Of a stretch of DNA of 64,000 nucleotides, positions 9,145-17,587 are shown piece by piece. The stretch spans positions 145,785-209,784 of the forward strand of contig JABCZJ010000009.1 in the NCBI GenBank assembly GCA_013289715.1. Reading direction: 5' to 3'. Each line of letters begins with the position of its first letter. The first letter of the stretch is position 1. This DNA is from Acidobacteriota bacterium (GTDB lineage Bacteria; Acidobacteriota; Terriglobia; Acidiferrales; UBA7541). The translations under genes were made by a program, and so were the position numbers. The notes under the pieces are model-generated. The model did no database searches. It was given only the letters and a program-made list of their open reading frames with translations, and was not told the DNA's origin.

Positions 9145-10254
9145 GTGATTCGGAAAGTCCTCTTGGGCACTGCACTGCTGCTGGTCCTGGTGGTGGCGCT
9201 CTACGTACGCTTTCATCATTCCGCTCCGCCGTTGGAAACTGCTTACGCCGGCAACCGCACGGTCACTGTCTACAGCACGTCAGCGCAGGTACGCGAACAG
9301 GTTGCCAGTGTCAGTTTCGGTGATCGCCTGGAGGTCCTGCAGAGATTCCAGAATCAGGTGAAAGTCCGCACGACCACGGGAGTCGTCGGATGGATTGGAG
9401 AAGGGGATTTGCTGTCGGCGGATCTCTGGCAAACTTTGAAGGATCTCGAAGCGAAGTCAGCTACCATGCCGGCGGTCGCGCGCGGCCACACCAGGGTTCC
9501 CAGCAATCTGCGCATCGAACCCGGGCGTGATTCGCCGCGTGTCCGCCAGCTGAACAAAGATATTCCCGTCGAAATGATGGCGCGCCAGCCGGAGCTCGTC
9601 GCGCCCGCAGCCAACGCCAGCGCCGGAGAGGAGTCGGTGGATGCGTCTCCACCGGAATCAGCGACACCAGGCGACCACAAATCAAACGACCGCAAATCGA
9701 AATCGCGCAAATCAGACGCGCGCAAGTCAGACGCCCACAAATCAGAAGACAAGCCAGAACCCAAAAGAGAGGACTGGTGGCTCGTCCGCGCGCACCTGTC
9801 CGATCAGGCCGTCCTGGCCGGATGGCTCCTCGGCCGCTTTGTTGAACTCGATGTCCCATCTCCCTTGCCGGACTATGCCACTTCCGCCGGAATGCGCATC
9901 GTCGCCTGGAACGAGCTGAACCGCGTGCCATCCGCTTCCGGCAAACCCATGGCGCAATATTTGCTCCTCGGCATACACGGCCCCGAAGGCCAGCCGTGCG
10001 ATTTCACTTCACTCCGCGTTTACACCTGGGGCAAGCAGAGGGACCGCTACGAGACCGCCTTCGTCGAAAGCAACGTCTGCGGCAAGCTGCCCATTACACG
10101 CTTACAGTCCGCGGGTCCTGCCGTCGACATCACATTTTCATTTCTCGACGCAAGCAACGGTGCGCCCGAACGCCGCACCTATCAAATGCATCAGACCATC
10201 GTTCGCCTTGTGAGAGATGGCAACGCTCCGAAACCGCGCAAACGCACCCGTTAA
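9145..10254 (+). CDS. Membrane-anchored SH3-like domain protein with KSD-rich tandem repeat
   Basis: A 369-residue protein with an N-terminal hydrophobic segment (LLGTALLLVLVVALYV) that anchors or exports it. Residues ~28-85 resemble a bacterial SH3 domain (TVTVYSTSAQVREQVASVSF, VVGWIGEGDLL), and a second SH3-like segment may begin near RVPSNLRIEPG. Bacterial SH3 domains often bind cell-wall peptides. Residues ~175-200 are a low-complexity stretch with repeated (K/R)S-D/N-x-(R/H) units encoded by imperfect 15-bp repeats. The C-terminal half is a conserved-looking domain that is not recognised. GTG start with GGGAG 7 bases upstream. Confidence 0.7.
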   Translation: MIRKVLLGTALLLVLVVALYVRFHHSAPPLETAYAGNRTVTVYSTSAQVREQVASVSFGDRLEVLQRFQNQVKVRTTTGVVGWIGEGDLLSADLWQTLKDLEAKSATMPAVARGHTRVPSNLRIEPGRDSPRVRQLNKDIPVEMMARQPELVAPAANASAGEESVDASPPESATPGDHKSNDRKSKSRKSDARKSDAHKSEDKPEPKREDWWLVRAHLSDQAVLAGWLLGRFVELDVPSPLPDYATSAGMRIVAWNELNRVPSASGKPMAQYLLLGIHGPEGQPCDFTSLRVYTWGKQRDRYETAFVESNVCGKLPITRLQSAGPAVDITFSFLDASNGAPERRTYQMHQTIVRLVRDGNAPKPRKRTR

Positions 10255-10318
10255 TCACCGCGTTTCATCCTCCATCATTTGAACCCTCGCCCGTCGTCGA
10301 ATGCGATAAATTCGTAGC

Positions 10319-11260
10319 ATGGCGAATGGTGCGATGACTTTCGGCATAGCGTTGCTTCTCTACTGCTCCGTCGCAATTTCCAGCTGCTCGCAAGCCACTT
10401 CGCAGCCTCTGCCGCCTCCCTCGCCCGCGACGCCCACCCTGAAATATATCGGCCAGTGGGGCACCGCAGGCAATGGGCCAGGCCAATTGCACGAGCCATC
10501 GGGAATCGCCACAAATTCGCTCGGCGACATATTCATCGTGGATTCCGGCAGCGCCTTCATTTCCAAATTTGCGCCAGAAGGGAAGCCGCTGCTCTCCTTT
10601 CAGGAAGACGGCCTGAATCATCCGCAATCGGTTGCAGTGGACCGCGGCGGCGCGCTGTACGTCACCGATCCCGTCCGCAATAGCGTCTTCATTTTCATGC
10701 CCAATGGCGATCGCTACCTTGAGCTGCGCCTGCGGACGCGCCCTGCCGCCGGAAACGTACTGAGCGCGGCGGTGGGCGATGACGGCCTGATCCACGTGTT
10801 CGACCAGCATGCTGGAAAAGTTTTCAGCTACACGCCTCGTTTGCGTTTAGTGCAAACCTGGGAGCCGCGCGAAACTCTCCCAGGTGCGCAGCATTTCGGT
10901 CCTCTCGTGGAAGGTCCTGACAATTTCCTGTACCTCGGTACGCCCTCGGGCGGCATTATGAAGCTCACGCGCGAAGGCCACCTGATCACGGAAATCACCT
11001 CCGGTAGCACGGGAGTCATATGGAATCCCGGCGCGGGGTTCGCCGTGTGGAACAATTGCGTTTTCGTGATGGATTCCGATGGCCGCATGTTACACATCGC
11101 CAGCACCGCCGACGGTGCTGGGAAGGGAGACATCGATCTTGCTCCCGAACTCGGCCAAGCCTCCCGCCAAGCGCCGGCGCTCGCCGCGAGCCCGCACGGC
11201 GAATTGCTGGTTCTCGACGCGCTGGAATCCCGCGTGCTCCGTTACCGCATCACCTTCTGA
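10319..11260 (+). CDS. NHL-repeat/six-bladed beta-propeller lipoprotein
   Basis: A 313-residue protein with a lipoprotein signal peptide: hydrophobic ALLLYCSVAISSC with the lipobox cysteine at ~residue 23, followed by a Pro-rich linker. The mature part has NHL-type repeats (QWGTAGNGPGQLHEPSGIA, GDIFIVDSGSAFISKF, LNHPQSVAVDRGGALYVTD), the hallmark of a beta-propeller. Such proteins usually bind other proteins or ligands in the periplasm or at the outer membrane; the ligand cannot be told. It follows the SH3-protein gene by 64 bp on the same strand and may be co-transcribed. Confidence 0.8.
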   Translation: MANGAMTFGIALLLYCSVAISSCSQATSQPLPPPSPATPTLKYIGQWGTAGNGPGQLHEPSGIATNSLGDIFIVDSGSAFISKFAPEGKPLLSFQEDGLNHPQSVAVDRGGALYVTDPVRNSVFIFMPNGDRYLELRLRTRPAAGNVLSAAVGDDGLIHVFDQHAGKVFSYTPRLRLVQTWEPRETLPGAQHFGPLVEGPDNFLYLGTPSGGIMKLTREGHLITEITSGSTGVIWNPGAGFAVWNNCVFVMDSDGRMLHIASTADGAGKGDIDLAPELGQASRQAPALAASPHGELLVLDALESRVLRYRITF

Positions 11261-11319
11261 CATTCCCCTTCACGCGCTATCATTGCAGGTCCCAAATAAC
11301 GAATGACGAGGTACATACC

Positions 11320-12315
11320 GTGGCGCTACTGCTCTCCGAAGAGGACGTGAAGCAAATCCTCACGATGCCGATGGCTCTCGCGGCGGTCGAAGATTCCTTT
11401 CGCCGCCTCGCCGATGGCTCCGCGCTGCTGCATTCCCGGCAGCGCCTGCACCTTCCGGGCAAGAGTTATCTTCACTACATGGCCGCGGCAGATGCCACCA
11501 GCGGCTACATGGGCATGAAAATTTACACCAGCTCGGGCGTCGGTCTCCGTTTCCTGGTTCCGCTATTTCATGTGGATTCCGGCGAGCTGCTGGCGCTGAT
11601 CGAAGCAGATTATCTTGGACAAATTCGCACCGGCGCGGCCAGCGGCGTTGCCACTCGTCTGTTGGCGCGCCCAGACGCCGCAAGAATCGGAATCATCGGC
11701 ACCGGACTTCAGTCGCGCACACAGCTCGAGGCTCTAGCGCTGGTGCGCACCATCACCGGCGTTCATGCGTTCAGCCGCAATCCCGAACAGCGCGAACGTT
11801 TCGCGAAAGAAATGACCGCTCAGCTCGGCTTGCCGGTCGTTGCCGTGGCCACTGCACTGGAAGCCGTTCGCGGCGCCGATATCGTCGTCACTTCCACGAC
11901 TTCCACCGATCCTGTCCTCGACGGCAGCTGGCTCGCACCCGGAATGCACGTTAACGCCATCGGCGCCAATTTCCCGCAGAAGCACGAGCTCGACGGCGCA
12001 GCCATCCGCCGCTGCGACATCATCGTCGCCGATTCCCGTGAGCAATCCAAAATGGAGTCCGGCGACCTGATTCAGATGTATGGTGACGACAAGCGCCGCT
12101 GGTCCAGCGTCACCGAACTAGCCGAAATCGTCGCCGGGAAAACTCCCGGCCGCAGTAATCCCGAGCAGATCACACTCTTCAAGTCCAACGGCATCGCGAT
12201 TGAGGACATCGTAGTAGCGGGCAGGATTTACGAATTGGCGCGTGAACGAGGAATGGGACGCCAGGTTCCGCTGTGGGAAAAACAAGCCCGTGCAGGAGGA
12301 GCGCGCGGGTTGTAG
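11320..12315 (+). CDS. Ornithine cyclodeaminase/mu-crystallin family NAD(P)-dependent enzyme
   Basis: The 331-residue protein has the family pattern: LLLSEEDVKQILTMPMALAA at the start, the substrate Lys/Arg region GYMGMKIYT, the LGQIRTGAASGVAT helix, and the Rossmann motif IGIIGTGLQSRTQLEAL. The family includes ornithine cyclodeaminase, alanine dehydrogenase of the archaeal type, and imine reductases; the precise substrate is not clear. The family length (~320-335) matches a GTG start at 11320, which has GAGG 8 bases upstream. Reading on from 11020 in the same frame would overlap the preceding propeller gene and is not supported. Confidence 0.85.
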   Translation: MALLLSEEDVKQILTMPMALAAVEDSFRRLADGSALLHSRQRLHLPGKSYLHYMAAADATSGYMGMKIYTSSGVGLRFLVPLFHVDSGELLALIEADYLGQIRTGAASGVATRLLARPDAARIGIIGTGLQSRTQLEALALVRTITGVHAFSRNPEQRERFAKEMTAQLGLPVVAVATALEAVRGADIVVTSTTSTDPVLDGSWLAPGMHVNAIGANFPQKHELDGAAIRRCDIIVADSREQSKMESGDLIQMYGDDKRRWSSVTELAEIVAGKTPGRSNPEQITLFKSNGIAIEDIVVAGRIYELARERGMGRQVPLWEKQARAGGARGL

Positions 12316-12350
12316 CAGTTATCTCACGACTCGTCAGAGCGCAAGGGTGG

Positions 12351-12373
12351 GGCTTCAGCCGTGTCCTAAAGCC
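12351..12373. repeat. Short inverted repeat between convergent genes
   Basis: GGCTT and AAGCC flank a 13-base loop in the 97-bp gap between two convergent genes. It lacks a T-tract, so it is a weak candidate terminator or an interspersed hairpin element. Related GTAGCGGC-type hairpins occur at 17.6 kb. Confidence 0.3.
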
Positions 12374-12412
12374 GCGCCTTTCAATCGTGGCAAATTACCT
12401 GTGAGACGGCGA

Positions 12413-12664
12413 CTAAACGCGTGGTCCAGTGCGCAGCTTATTCAAATGCTTGAAAAGCGCGTCGCGCAGCCGCACCCGCGTATCTTCCGGCAGCGGCGCA
12501 GGCTCGGAATTACAGAAAATCTGAATCGTTTGCCGCGTAGTGTCCACCACCACCCGACAATCCTCGCAATTCTCCAAATGTTTTTCGATCGAGGTTTTCA
12601 GCGACGGGTCCAGCGCTTCTTCCAGGTAGTTCGAAATTTCCTTGACGATGCTCTTGCAATTCAC
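12413..12664 (-). CDS. Zinc-binding anti-sigma factor
   Basis: An 83-residue cytoplasmic protein with the ZAS-type motif HLENCEDC (HxxxCxxC) at residues ~29-36 and an N-terminal helix (NCKSIVKEISNYLEEAL). These residues typify small anti-sigma factors that sequester ECF sigma factors and release them on zinc-thiol oxidation or another signal. There is no membrane segment, so it is a soluble type. Its GTG start overlaps the stop of the sigma gene by four bases (GTGA), giving translational coupling. The partner is therefore the adjacent ECF sigma factor. Confidence 0.85.
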   Translation of the reverse strand: MNCKSIVKEISNYLEEALDPSLKTSIEKHLENCEDCRVVVDTTRQTIQIFCNSEPAPLPEDTRVRLRDALFKHLNKLRTGPRV

Positions 12665-13302
12665 GAATTCTCACCCTGTCGAAAGTAACGGTTCAATTTC
12701 TGGCGCAGCTTCAGGCGCGCCCGCAGCAACCGTGACTTGACTGCCGGAACGGAAAGGCCCAGCGCTTCCGCCGTCTCCTCGGTTGACAATTCTTCGATGT
12801 CGCGAAGTTGAAAAACGATTCGAAAAGGCGGCTCAAGTTCTGCAATGGTACTGGATAAAATCCCACCAAGCTCGGCCTGCTTGTAGCGTTCCTCCGGCGA
12901 AGGACCCCAGTCCTCCACCTCGCGCGGCATCGTATCCTCGCCAGTGTCCACCTCTTCGTCCAGAGACACCTGGTTCGGCCGGCGCTTGCGCAGCTTCATC
13001 AGCGCCTGGTTCACCGCGATCCGCACCAGCCATGTATAAAACCGCGAATTGCCCTGAAACTCGCCCAGATGCTGGTAGGACTTCAGGAAGGCTTCCTGCA
13101 TCACGTCTTCGGCGTCTTCCTTGTTCTGCGTGATATTTTGCGCCAGGCGGAAGATTTTACGTTCGTAGCGGCCTACCAGCGTCTCGAACGCGTTGATGTC
13201 GCCAGCCTTGGCAGCGGCTACAAGTGCGCCTTCGTCGTCCTTCACTACCTGCGATGGCAGCGGCGTGCGCGGTTGCAACGGATTTAATTTGGATGCGCTC
13301 AT
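12661..13302 (-). CDS. ECF-family RNA polymerase sigma factor (RpoE-like)
   Basis: A 213-residue sigma-70 family protein. Region 2 runs across residues ~40-105 (NAFETLVGRYERKIFRLAQN, ITQNKEDAEDVMQEAFLK, TWLVRIAVNQALMKLRKR). Region 4 lies at ~145-205 (LEPPFRIVFQLRDIEELS, LGLSVPAVKSRLLRARL). An acidic linker (DEEVDTGEDTMPREVED) joins the regions. The anti-sigma factor gene overlaps its 3' end, so the pair forms a self-contained regulator; autoregulation is typical but its promoter motif was not identified. It is divergent from mug across 259 bp. Confidence 0.93.
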   Translation of the reverse strand: MSASKLNPLQPRTPLPSQVVKDDEGALVAAAKAGDINAFETLVGRYERKIFRLAQNITQNKEDAEDVMQEAFLKSYQHLGEFQGNSRFYTWLVRIAVNQALMKLRKRRPNQVSLDEEVDTGEDTMPREVEDWGPSPEERYKQAELGGILSSTIAELEPPFRIVFQLRDIEELSTEETAEALGLSVPAVKSRLLRARLKLRQKLNRYFRQGENS

Positions 13303-13561
13303 ATAAGTTCTCTATCAGAGTAGCATAAATCGCCGCTACGCCGCGCAGGCGCAGCGTCGCGTCCTCGGCAAATCCCGAAATTTCAGTAATTTAGCCCCAC
13401 GAAAATCTGCTTGCCGCCGCCGGAATCCCCATCCCGCGGGGTCCCTGCGCAAGCAACACTTCCCGCGCTACTCTTGCGGATTGGCCAACTGCTGGCGGAT
13501 AATCGCTCCATCACGCTACGCCTCGGCAGGCCCGGCCCGGGCGGAAAATCAAAGGGACTGA

Positions 13562-14083
13562 ATGCGTACATTGCCGGATTATCTTCGCAAAGGTATGAGA
13601 ATGATTCTGGTCGGCGCCAACCCCGGAGACCGCTCCGCGCGCGTGGGCCACTACTACGCCGGCCGCGGCAATCAGTTCTGGCCGATCATGTTTGAATCCG
13701 GCGTGATTCCCGAGCCGCTCAGCTATGAAGACGACCGCCGCATTCTGGAATTCGGAATCGGCATGACCGACCTGGTCAAGCGTCCCACCCGCGGCGTCGA
13801 GGAGATCGAGCGCCAGGAATTCGCCGAAGGCCGCGTCCTGCTGGCGCAGAAGCTGGAAGACTTGAAGCCGCGTGTCGTCGCCTTCAACGGTAAAATGGTG
13901 TATGAGAAATTCACCGGCCGCCCCTGCAAGCTCGGCCTGCAAAAAGAAAAGCTCTACGGCGCGCACGTCTTCGTGTTGCCCTCCACCAGCGGCCTGAATG
14001 CCGGGACCGAACGCGGTGTGAAGACCCGCTATTTCAAGAAACTAGCCGCGCTGCTGAAAGCTTTGAAGGACAAGGGGGACTGA
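13562..14083 (+). CDS. mug: G/U(T) mismatch-specific uracil-DNA glycosylase (Mug/TDG family)
   Basis: The 173-residue protein has the Mug active-site motif VGANPGDRSA (GINPG-like, with the catalytic Asn) at ~residues 17-26. It continues with the ANRFW-like GRGNQFWPIMF, GIGMTDLVKRPT, and the minor-groove intercalation loop LPSTSGLNA. Mug removes uracil or thymine opposite guanine and other damaged pyrimidines, starting base excision repair. It is followed six bases later by an enoyl-CoA hydratase gene, an unrelated operon partner. ATG start at 13562; an internal ATG (RMILVG) could also serve. Confidence 0.88.
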   Translation: MRTLPDYLRKGMRMILVGANPGDRSARVGHYYAGRGNQFWPIMFESGVIPEPLSYEDDRRILEFGIGMTDLVKRPTRGVEEIERQEFAEGRVLLAQKLEDLKPRVVAFNGKMVYEKFTGRPCKLGLQKEKLYGAHVFVLPSTSGLNAGTERGVKTRYFKKLAALLKALKDKGD

Positions 14084-14089
14084 CCAAGT

Positions 14090-14902
14090 ATGGGATCCAC
14101 GACACAACCGGCTGCCGCTCCGCTCGTTCTCGAGGAGCGCGCAGGCGCGGTCACCATCATCCGTCTGAACCGCCCGGAAAAACTGAACGCGCTGAATATG
14201 CAACTGGGCCAGGAATTGGTTCACGCATTGTTGCGCGCGCAAGGGGACAGGTCCGTCCACTGCGTCGTCTTGACCGGATCAGGCCGCGCGTTCTGCGCGG
14301 GCGGCGATCTGGAAATGTTGCGCGATGCCCGCCAGCGCAAAGCAGCTGACGAGGTGGAAGATCTGGTGAAGGCTGGCAAAGAAATCTCGATCGCCATCGC
14401 CACCATGCCGAAAATCGTGATCGCAGCCGTAAATGGCCCTGCGGCCGGCGGAGGCATGAACCTGGCCCTCGCAGCCGATATTCGCATCGCTTCCGACCAG
14501 GCGCGTTTCGCCGAATCCTTCGCGCAGATCGGCCTGTTCCCCGATTTCGGCGGCACGTATTTTTTGCCGCGGATCGTGGGCCCCACCCGCGCCGCGGAAC
14601 TGTTTTATACCGGCCAAACGCTCTCGGCGGACGACGCCCTGCGCCTGGGAATCGTCAGCCGCGTGGTTCCCGCCGATCAGCTGGAAGCTGAAACCAAAAA
14701 GCTCGCGGAAAGCATCGCCACTGGGGCAGGTCTCGCGCAGCGCGACGTGAAACATCGCATGAGCAGCGAGCATCGTAAGGATCTCGAAGAAGCGCTCGAT
14801 GAAGAGATTCGCCTGCAGCGGCATTGCTTCGAATCTCATGATTTCCTGGAAGGCCTGAACGCATTCTTCGAGAAGCGTAAGCCCAATTTTGAAGGGCACT
14901 GA
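14090..14902 (+). CDS. Enoyl-CoA hydratase/isomerase (crotonase family)
   Basis: A 270-residue crotonase-fold protein. Visible motifs are IIRLNRPEKLNALN, the oxyanion hole segment GRAFCAGGDLEML, and the second oxyanion region AAVNGPAAGGGMNLALAADI, with a catalytic-type acidic residue in FAESFAQIGLFPDFGG. The family hydrates enoyl-CoA or performs isomerase and retro-Claisen chemistry. Its neighbours are a two-subunit CoA-transferase and, further on, a 3-hydroxyacyl-CoA dehydrogenase, so an acyl-CoA degradation role is likely. The exact substrate is not evident. Confidence 0.9.
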   Translation: MGSTTQPAAAPLVLEERAGAVTIIRLNRPEKLNALNMQLGQELVHALLRAQGDRSVHCVVLTGSGRAFCAGGDLEMLRDARQRKAADEVEDLVKAGKEISIAIATMPKIVIAAVNGPAAGGGMNLALAADIRIASDQARFAESFAQIGLFPDFGGTYFLPRIVGPTRAAELFYTGQTLSADDALRLGIVSRVVPADQLEAETKKLAESIATGAGLAQRDVKHRMSSEHRKDLEEALDEEIRLQRHCFESHDFLEGLNAFFEKRKPNFEGH

Positions 14903-15093
14903 CACTGCGATTGAGGCTGACCGGCCCATGAATTCTCGCGCCGCGTTATGCGTTGCGCCTTGTCGCATCAGTGGAAATTCCGCAGGGCGCAACAGACGGA
15001 TTCAGAGGACTAGGCTGCCATTCGCAAAAACTCGATCGAACAATATCCAGGTCACCCGCGGCGCTTTCTAGAATGGCGCGGAGCCCATTCGTA

Positions 15094-15879
15094 ATGGCTC
15101 GTTCGGAAACCGACCTCGCCACGCAGGGCTACACATTCAGCGAACTGATGGTAGCCGCAGCCGCGCGGGAGATTGCCGATGGCGAACTCGTTTTCGTCGG
15201 CATGCGCCTGCCGATGCTGGCCTTCCTCGTCGCGCGCCGCACGCATGCTCCGGGCGCGGTCGGCCTCTTTGAAAATGGTGTGCTCCGCGAAAATCCCGCC
15301 ACGGAGCTGCTCTACACCATGGGCGATCCGCCAAACCTTCGCGGCGCCACGCAATGCGGATCGATGCTCGATGTGATGGGCCTGTTGCAGCAGGGCCGGG
15401 TGGACGTGGGTTTTCTCGGCGCGGCCGAAGTGGATAGGTTCGGCAATCTCAACACTACCTGGGGCCATCGCAACAAAGAAATGCAGCGCCTGCCTGGTTC
15501 CGGTGGCGCTGGTGACATCGCTTGCCTCGCGCGCCGCACCGTGGTGCTGCTCGCGCACGACCGCGCGCGCTTGTGCGACCGTGTGGGGCACATCACCTCG
15601 CCCGGCTTCGGCACCGGTGAAGGCTGGCGCCGCGCGCAAGGATTGCCCGCTGCGTCCGGCCCGTCGGCAATCATCACGACGCTCTGTGTGCTGCGCTTCG
15701 GTCACGATGGCGAAGCCCATGTCGCGTCCGTGCATCCGGGCGTGAGCGTCGAAGAGGTGCTCGCCAATACTGGTTGGACGCTCCGTGTCGCCGACGAGCT
15801 GATCGAAACCTCGCCGCCCAGCCATGAGGAATTGCGAGTGATGCGCGAACTCGACCCGAATCATTTCTGGACGCGATAA
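15094..15879 (+). CDS. CoA-transferase subunit B (glutaconate CoA-transferase/IpdB-like)
   Basis: A 261-residue class I CoA-transferase beta-type subunit. It opens with FSELMVAAAAREIADGEL, VFVGMRLPMLAFLVARR, and has an FENG motif that resembles the SENG-type catalytic Glu site of class I CoA-transferases, then DVMGLLQQGRVDVGFLGAAE and the GNLNTT turn. It precedes the A subunit with one base between stop and start. The order B-A is reversed from the common A-B layout. Start: ATG 15094 has CGGAG 10 bases upstream; ATG 15073 in the same frame lacks a clear ribosome site. The specific acyl group (glutaconate, a ring-cleavage product or another) is unknown. Confidence 0.82.
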   Translation: MARSETDLATQGYTFSELMVAAAAREIADGELVFVGMRLPMLAFLVARRTHAPGAVGLFENGVLRENPATELLYTMGDPPNLRGATQCGSMLDVMGLLQQGRVDVGFLGAAEVDRFGNLNTTWGHRNKEMQRLPGSGGAGDIACLARRTVVLLAHDRARLCDRVGHITSPGFGTGEGWRRAQGLPAASGPSAIITTLCVLRFGHDGEAHVASVHPGVSVEEVLANTGWTLRVADELIETSPPSHEELRVMRELDPNHFWTR

Positions 15880-15880
15880 A

Positions 15881-16804
15881 ATGACAGCCGAATCCAAATT
15901 GCTGACCCTGCGCGACGCCATCTCGCGCCATGTTCCATCGGGCTCCATGGTGCTGCTCGGCGCGCAGCTCGAGCAGATGATTCCGTTCGCCGCCGGACAC
16001 GAAATGATTCGCCAGAGCCGCCGCGACCTCACTCTCGTCGGACCCATTTCCGATATTCTTTTCGACCAGATGATTGGCGCAGGCTGCGTTTCGCGCGTCA
16101 TGGCCGCGTGGGTCGGCAACGTGTCTGCAGGTGTCGGCTATTGTTTCCGGCGCGCGGTCGAGCGCAGCATTCCGCGCCGCCTGGAAGTAGTGGATTACTC
16201 CAATTTCACGATGGCGCTCGCGCTGCATGCCGGAGCGCTCGGCGTGCCGTTTCTGCCCACCTACGCGACTCTGGGCAGCGATCTGCTAAAGAAAAACGGC
16301 AACTTGCGCGAGTTCTCATCACCCGTCAGCGAAGAAAAAATGGTAGCAGTCCGCGCGCTGCGTCCAGACGTCGCCATCCTGCACGTGCAACGCTCCGACG
16401 CGCAGGGAAACGCGCACATCTGGGGCAGCCTGGGCGTCGCCGCGGATGGCGCACGTGCCGCACGCAAAATAATTGTCGTGGCCGAGGAAATTGTGGAGCC
16501 GAGTGTGATTGCCTCCGATCCGAATCGCACATTGGTTCCAGGGTTTCTAGTCGCCGCGGTGGTGCACGAACCCGGCGGCGCGCATCCCTCGCCTGTGCAG
16601 GGCTATTACGGCCGCGACCACGCTTTTTTCGCCGAGTATCACGAACAGACGCGCCGGCTCGAGGATTTCGAGGACTGGCTAGCGCGCTGGGTTGTGCAAG
16701 CGACCGATCGCGGCGATTATTGGAAGCAGCTCGGCCCCGGCCGCGTCGAGAATCTGGCCGTGAAGGAACACGCTCTCTCCGCACCTGCGGATTTTGGATA
16801 CTGA
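15881..16804 (+). CDS. CoA-transferase subunit A (glutaconate CoA-transferase/IpdA-like)
   Basis: A 307-residue class I CoA-transferase alpha-type subunit. It shows the entry region LRDAISRHVPSGSMVLLGAQ, the central segment FLPTYATLGSDLL, and the C-terminal HVQRSDAQGNAHIWGSLG region. It forms a dimer with the adjacent B subunit and would swap CoA between acids, or cleave a CoA-bound ring intermediate if IpdAB-like. Its stop codon overlaps the start of the rhodanese gene by one base (TGATG), so the cluster is tightly co-translated. An A subunit is slightly longer than B, as in the family. Confidence 0.85.
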   Translation: MTAESKLLTLRDAISRHVPSGSMVLLGAQLEQMIPFAAGHEMIRQSRRDLTLVGPISDILFDQMIGAGCVSRVMAAWVGNVSAGVGYCFRRAVERSIPRRLEVVDYSNFTMALALHAGALGVPFLPTYATLGSDLLKKNGNLREFSSPVSEEKMVAVRALRPDVAILHVQRSDAQGNAHIWGSLGVAADGARAARKIIVVAEEIVEPSVIASDPNRTLVPGFLVAAVVHEPGGAHPSPVQGYYGRDHAFFAEYHEQTRRLEDFEDWLARWVVQATDRGDYWKQLGPGRVENLAVKEHALSAPADFGY

Positions 16805-17142
16805 TGACCGAAGACTTGCTGGCAAATATCGAAATCACTCCGCGCGAAGTAAAAGACCTGCTCACGTGCGACGACAAAGTGCTCTTCGTAGACGTGCGCG
16901 AACCGTGGGAATATCAGACGACGCACATCGAAGGCTCGGTGCTGATCCCCGTGGGTCAAATTCCAGCGAATCTGGCGCGCCTGGAAAATGCCGAGCAGCT
17001 TGTGCTCTTCTGCCATCACGGCATACGCAGCCTGGACGCCGCCGCATGGCTTCGCGCGCAAGGAGTAGAGGGAGCACGATCCATGACCGGCGGAATCGAG
17101 CGCTGGTCCACTGAGATTGATTCAAACGTGCCACGTTACTAA
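16804..17142 (+). CDS. Single-domain rhodanese-like protein
   Basis: A 112-residue single rhodanese domain. The N-terminal DVREPWEYQTTHIEGSVLIP and the active-site loop FCHHGIRSLDAA with the catalytic Cys (CxxGxRS-like) are clear, as is the C-terminal TGGIERW motif. Rhodaneses transfer sulfane sulfur to thiophilic acceptors. No signal peptide is present, so it is cytoplasmic. It overlaps the CoA-transferase A stop by one base, and the next gene, an ArsC/Spx-like thiol protein, starts 12 bp downstream, so both may serve thiol chemistry in the operon. Confidence 0.88.
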   Translation: MTEDLLANIEITPREVKDLLTCDDKVLFVDVREPWEYQTTHIEGSVLIPVGQIPANLARLENAEQLVLFCHHGIRSLDAAAWLRAQGVEGARSMTGGIERWSTEIDSNVPRY

Positions 17143-17154
17143 CGGGACGAGAAA

Positions 17155-17550
17155 ATGACGACGAAAAAGCAAACCACAAAACCGGCCGCGGCCACGAAGA
17201 AGAGAAAACGTAAGACCGCTCAATTCTTGCAGAAGCCCACCTGCACCACCTGCCGCAAAGCGCGTGCCTACATGGAAAAGCGCGGCTTCGACCTGCATTT
17301 CCGCAATCTCGATAAGGAACGCCTCAGCGCCGACGAGCTGGAAAAACTAATCGGCGACCGCGATCACAAGGATTTTCTGAACACGCGCAACGAACTGTAC
17401 CACCAGAAAAACATGAAAGAGAATCCGCCCACGCGCGCCGACGCTATTCGCATGATGGTCGGTGAGCCAAATCTAATTCGCCGCCCCGTAATCGTAGCAG
17501 GCGGCCGAGTCGTTCTCGGCTTCGATCAAGAAAAAATCGACCGCCTGTAA
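17155..17550 (+). CDS. ArsC/Spx/MgsR-family thioredoxin-fold protein with Lys-rich N-terminus
   Basis: A 131-residue protein of the ArsC/Spx family. After a basic N-terminal extension (residues 1-22, rich in Lys/Thr), the FLQKPTCTTCRKARAYME segment gives a CxxC redox site. DRDHKDFLNTRNELY and the RPVIVAGGRVVLGFDQE end complete the fold. Family members are arsenate reductases, or transcription regulators that bind RNA polymerase (Spx/MgsR). No ars genes are nearby, and the basic tail is unusual. Which role applies is not determined by the sequence. Confidence 0.82.
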   Translation: MTTKKQTTKPAAATKKRKRKTAQFLQKPTCTTCRKARAYMEKRGFDLHFRNLDKERLSADELEKLIGDRDHKDFLNTRNELYHQKNMKENPPTRADAIRMMVGEPNLIRRPVIVAGGRVVLGFDQEKIDRL

Positions 17551-17587
17551 CGCTGTGCGAAAAAGTGAACTCCGGCCAAGGTTTTGA

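Noticed and set aside
14889..15071. 60-residue plus-strand frame between enoyl-CoA hydratase and CoA-transferase B
   Set aside because: It overlaps the hydratase end, has a basic low-information composition and no ribosome site.
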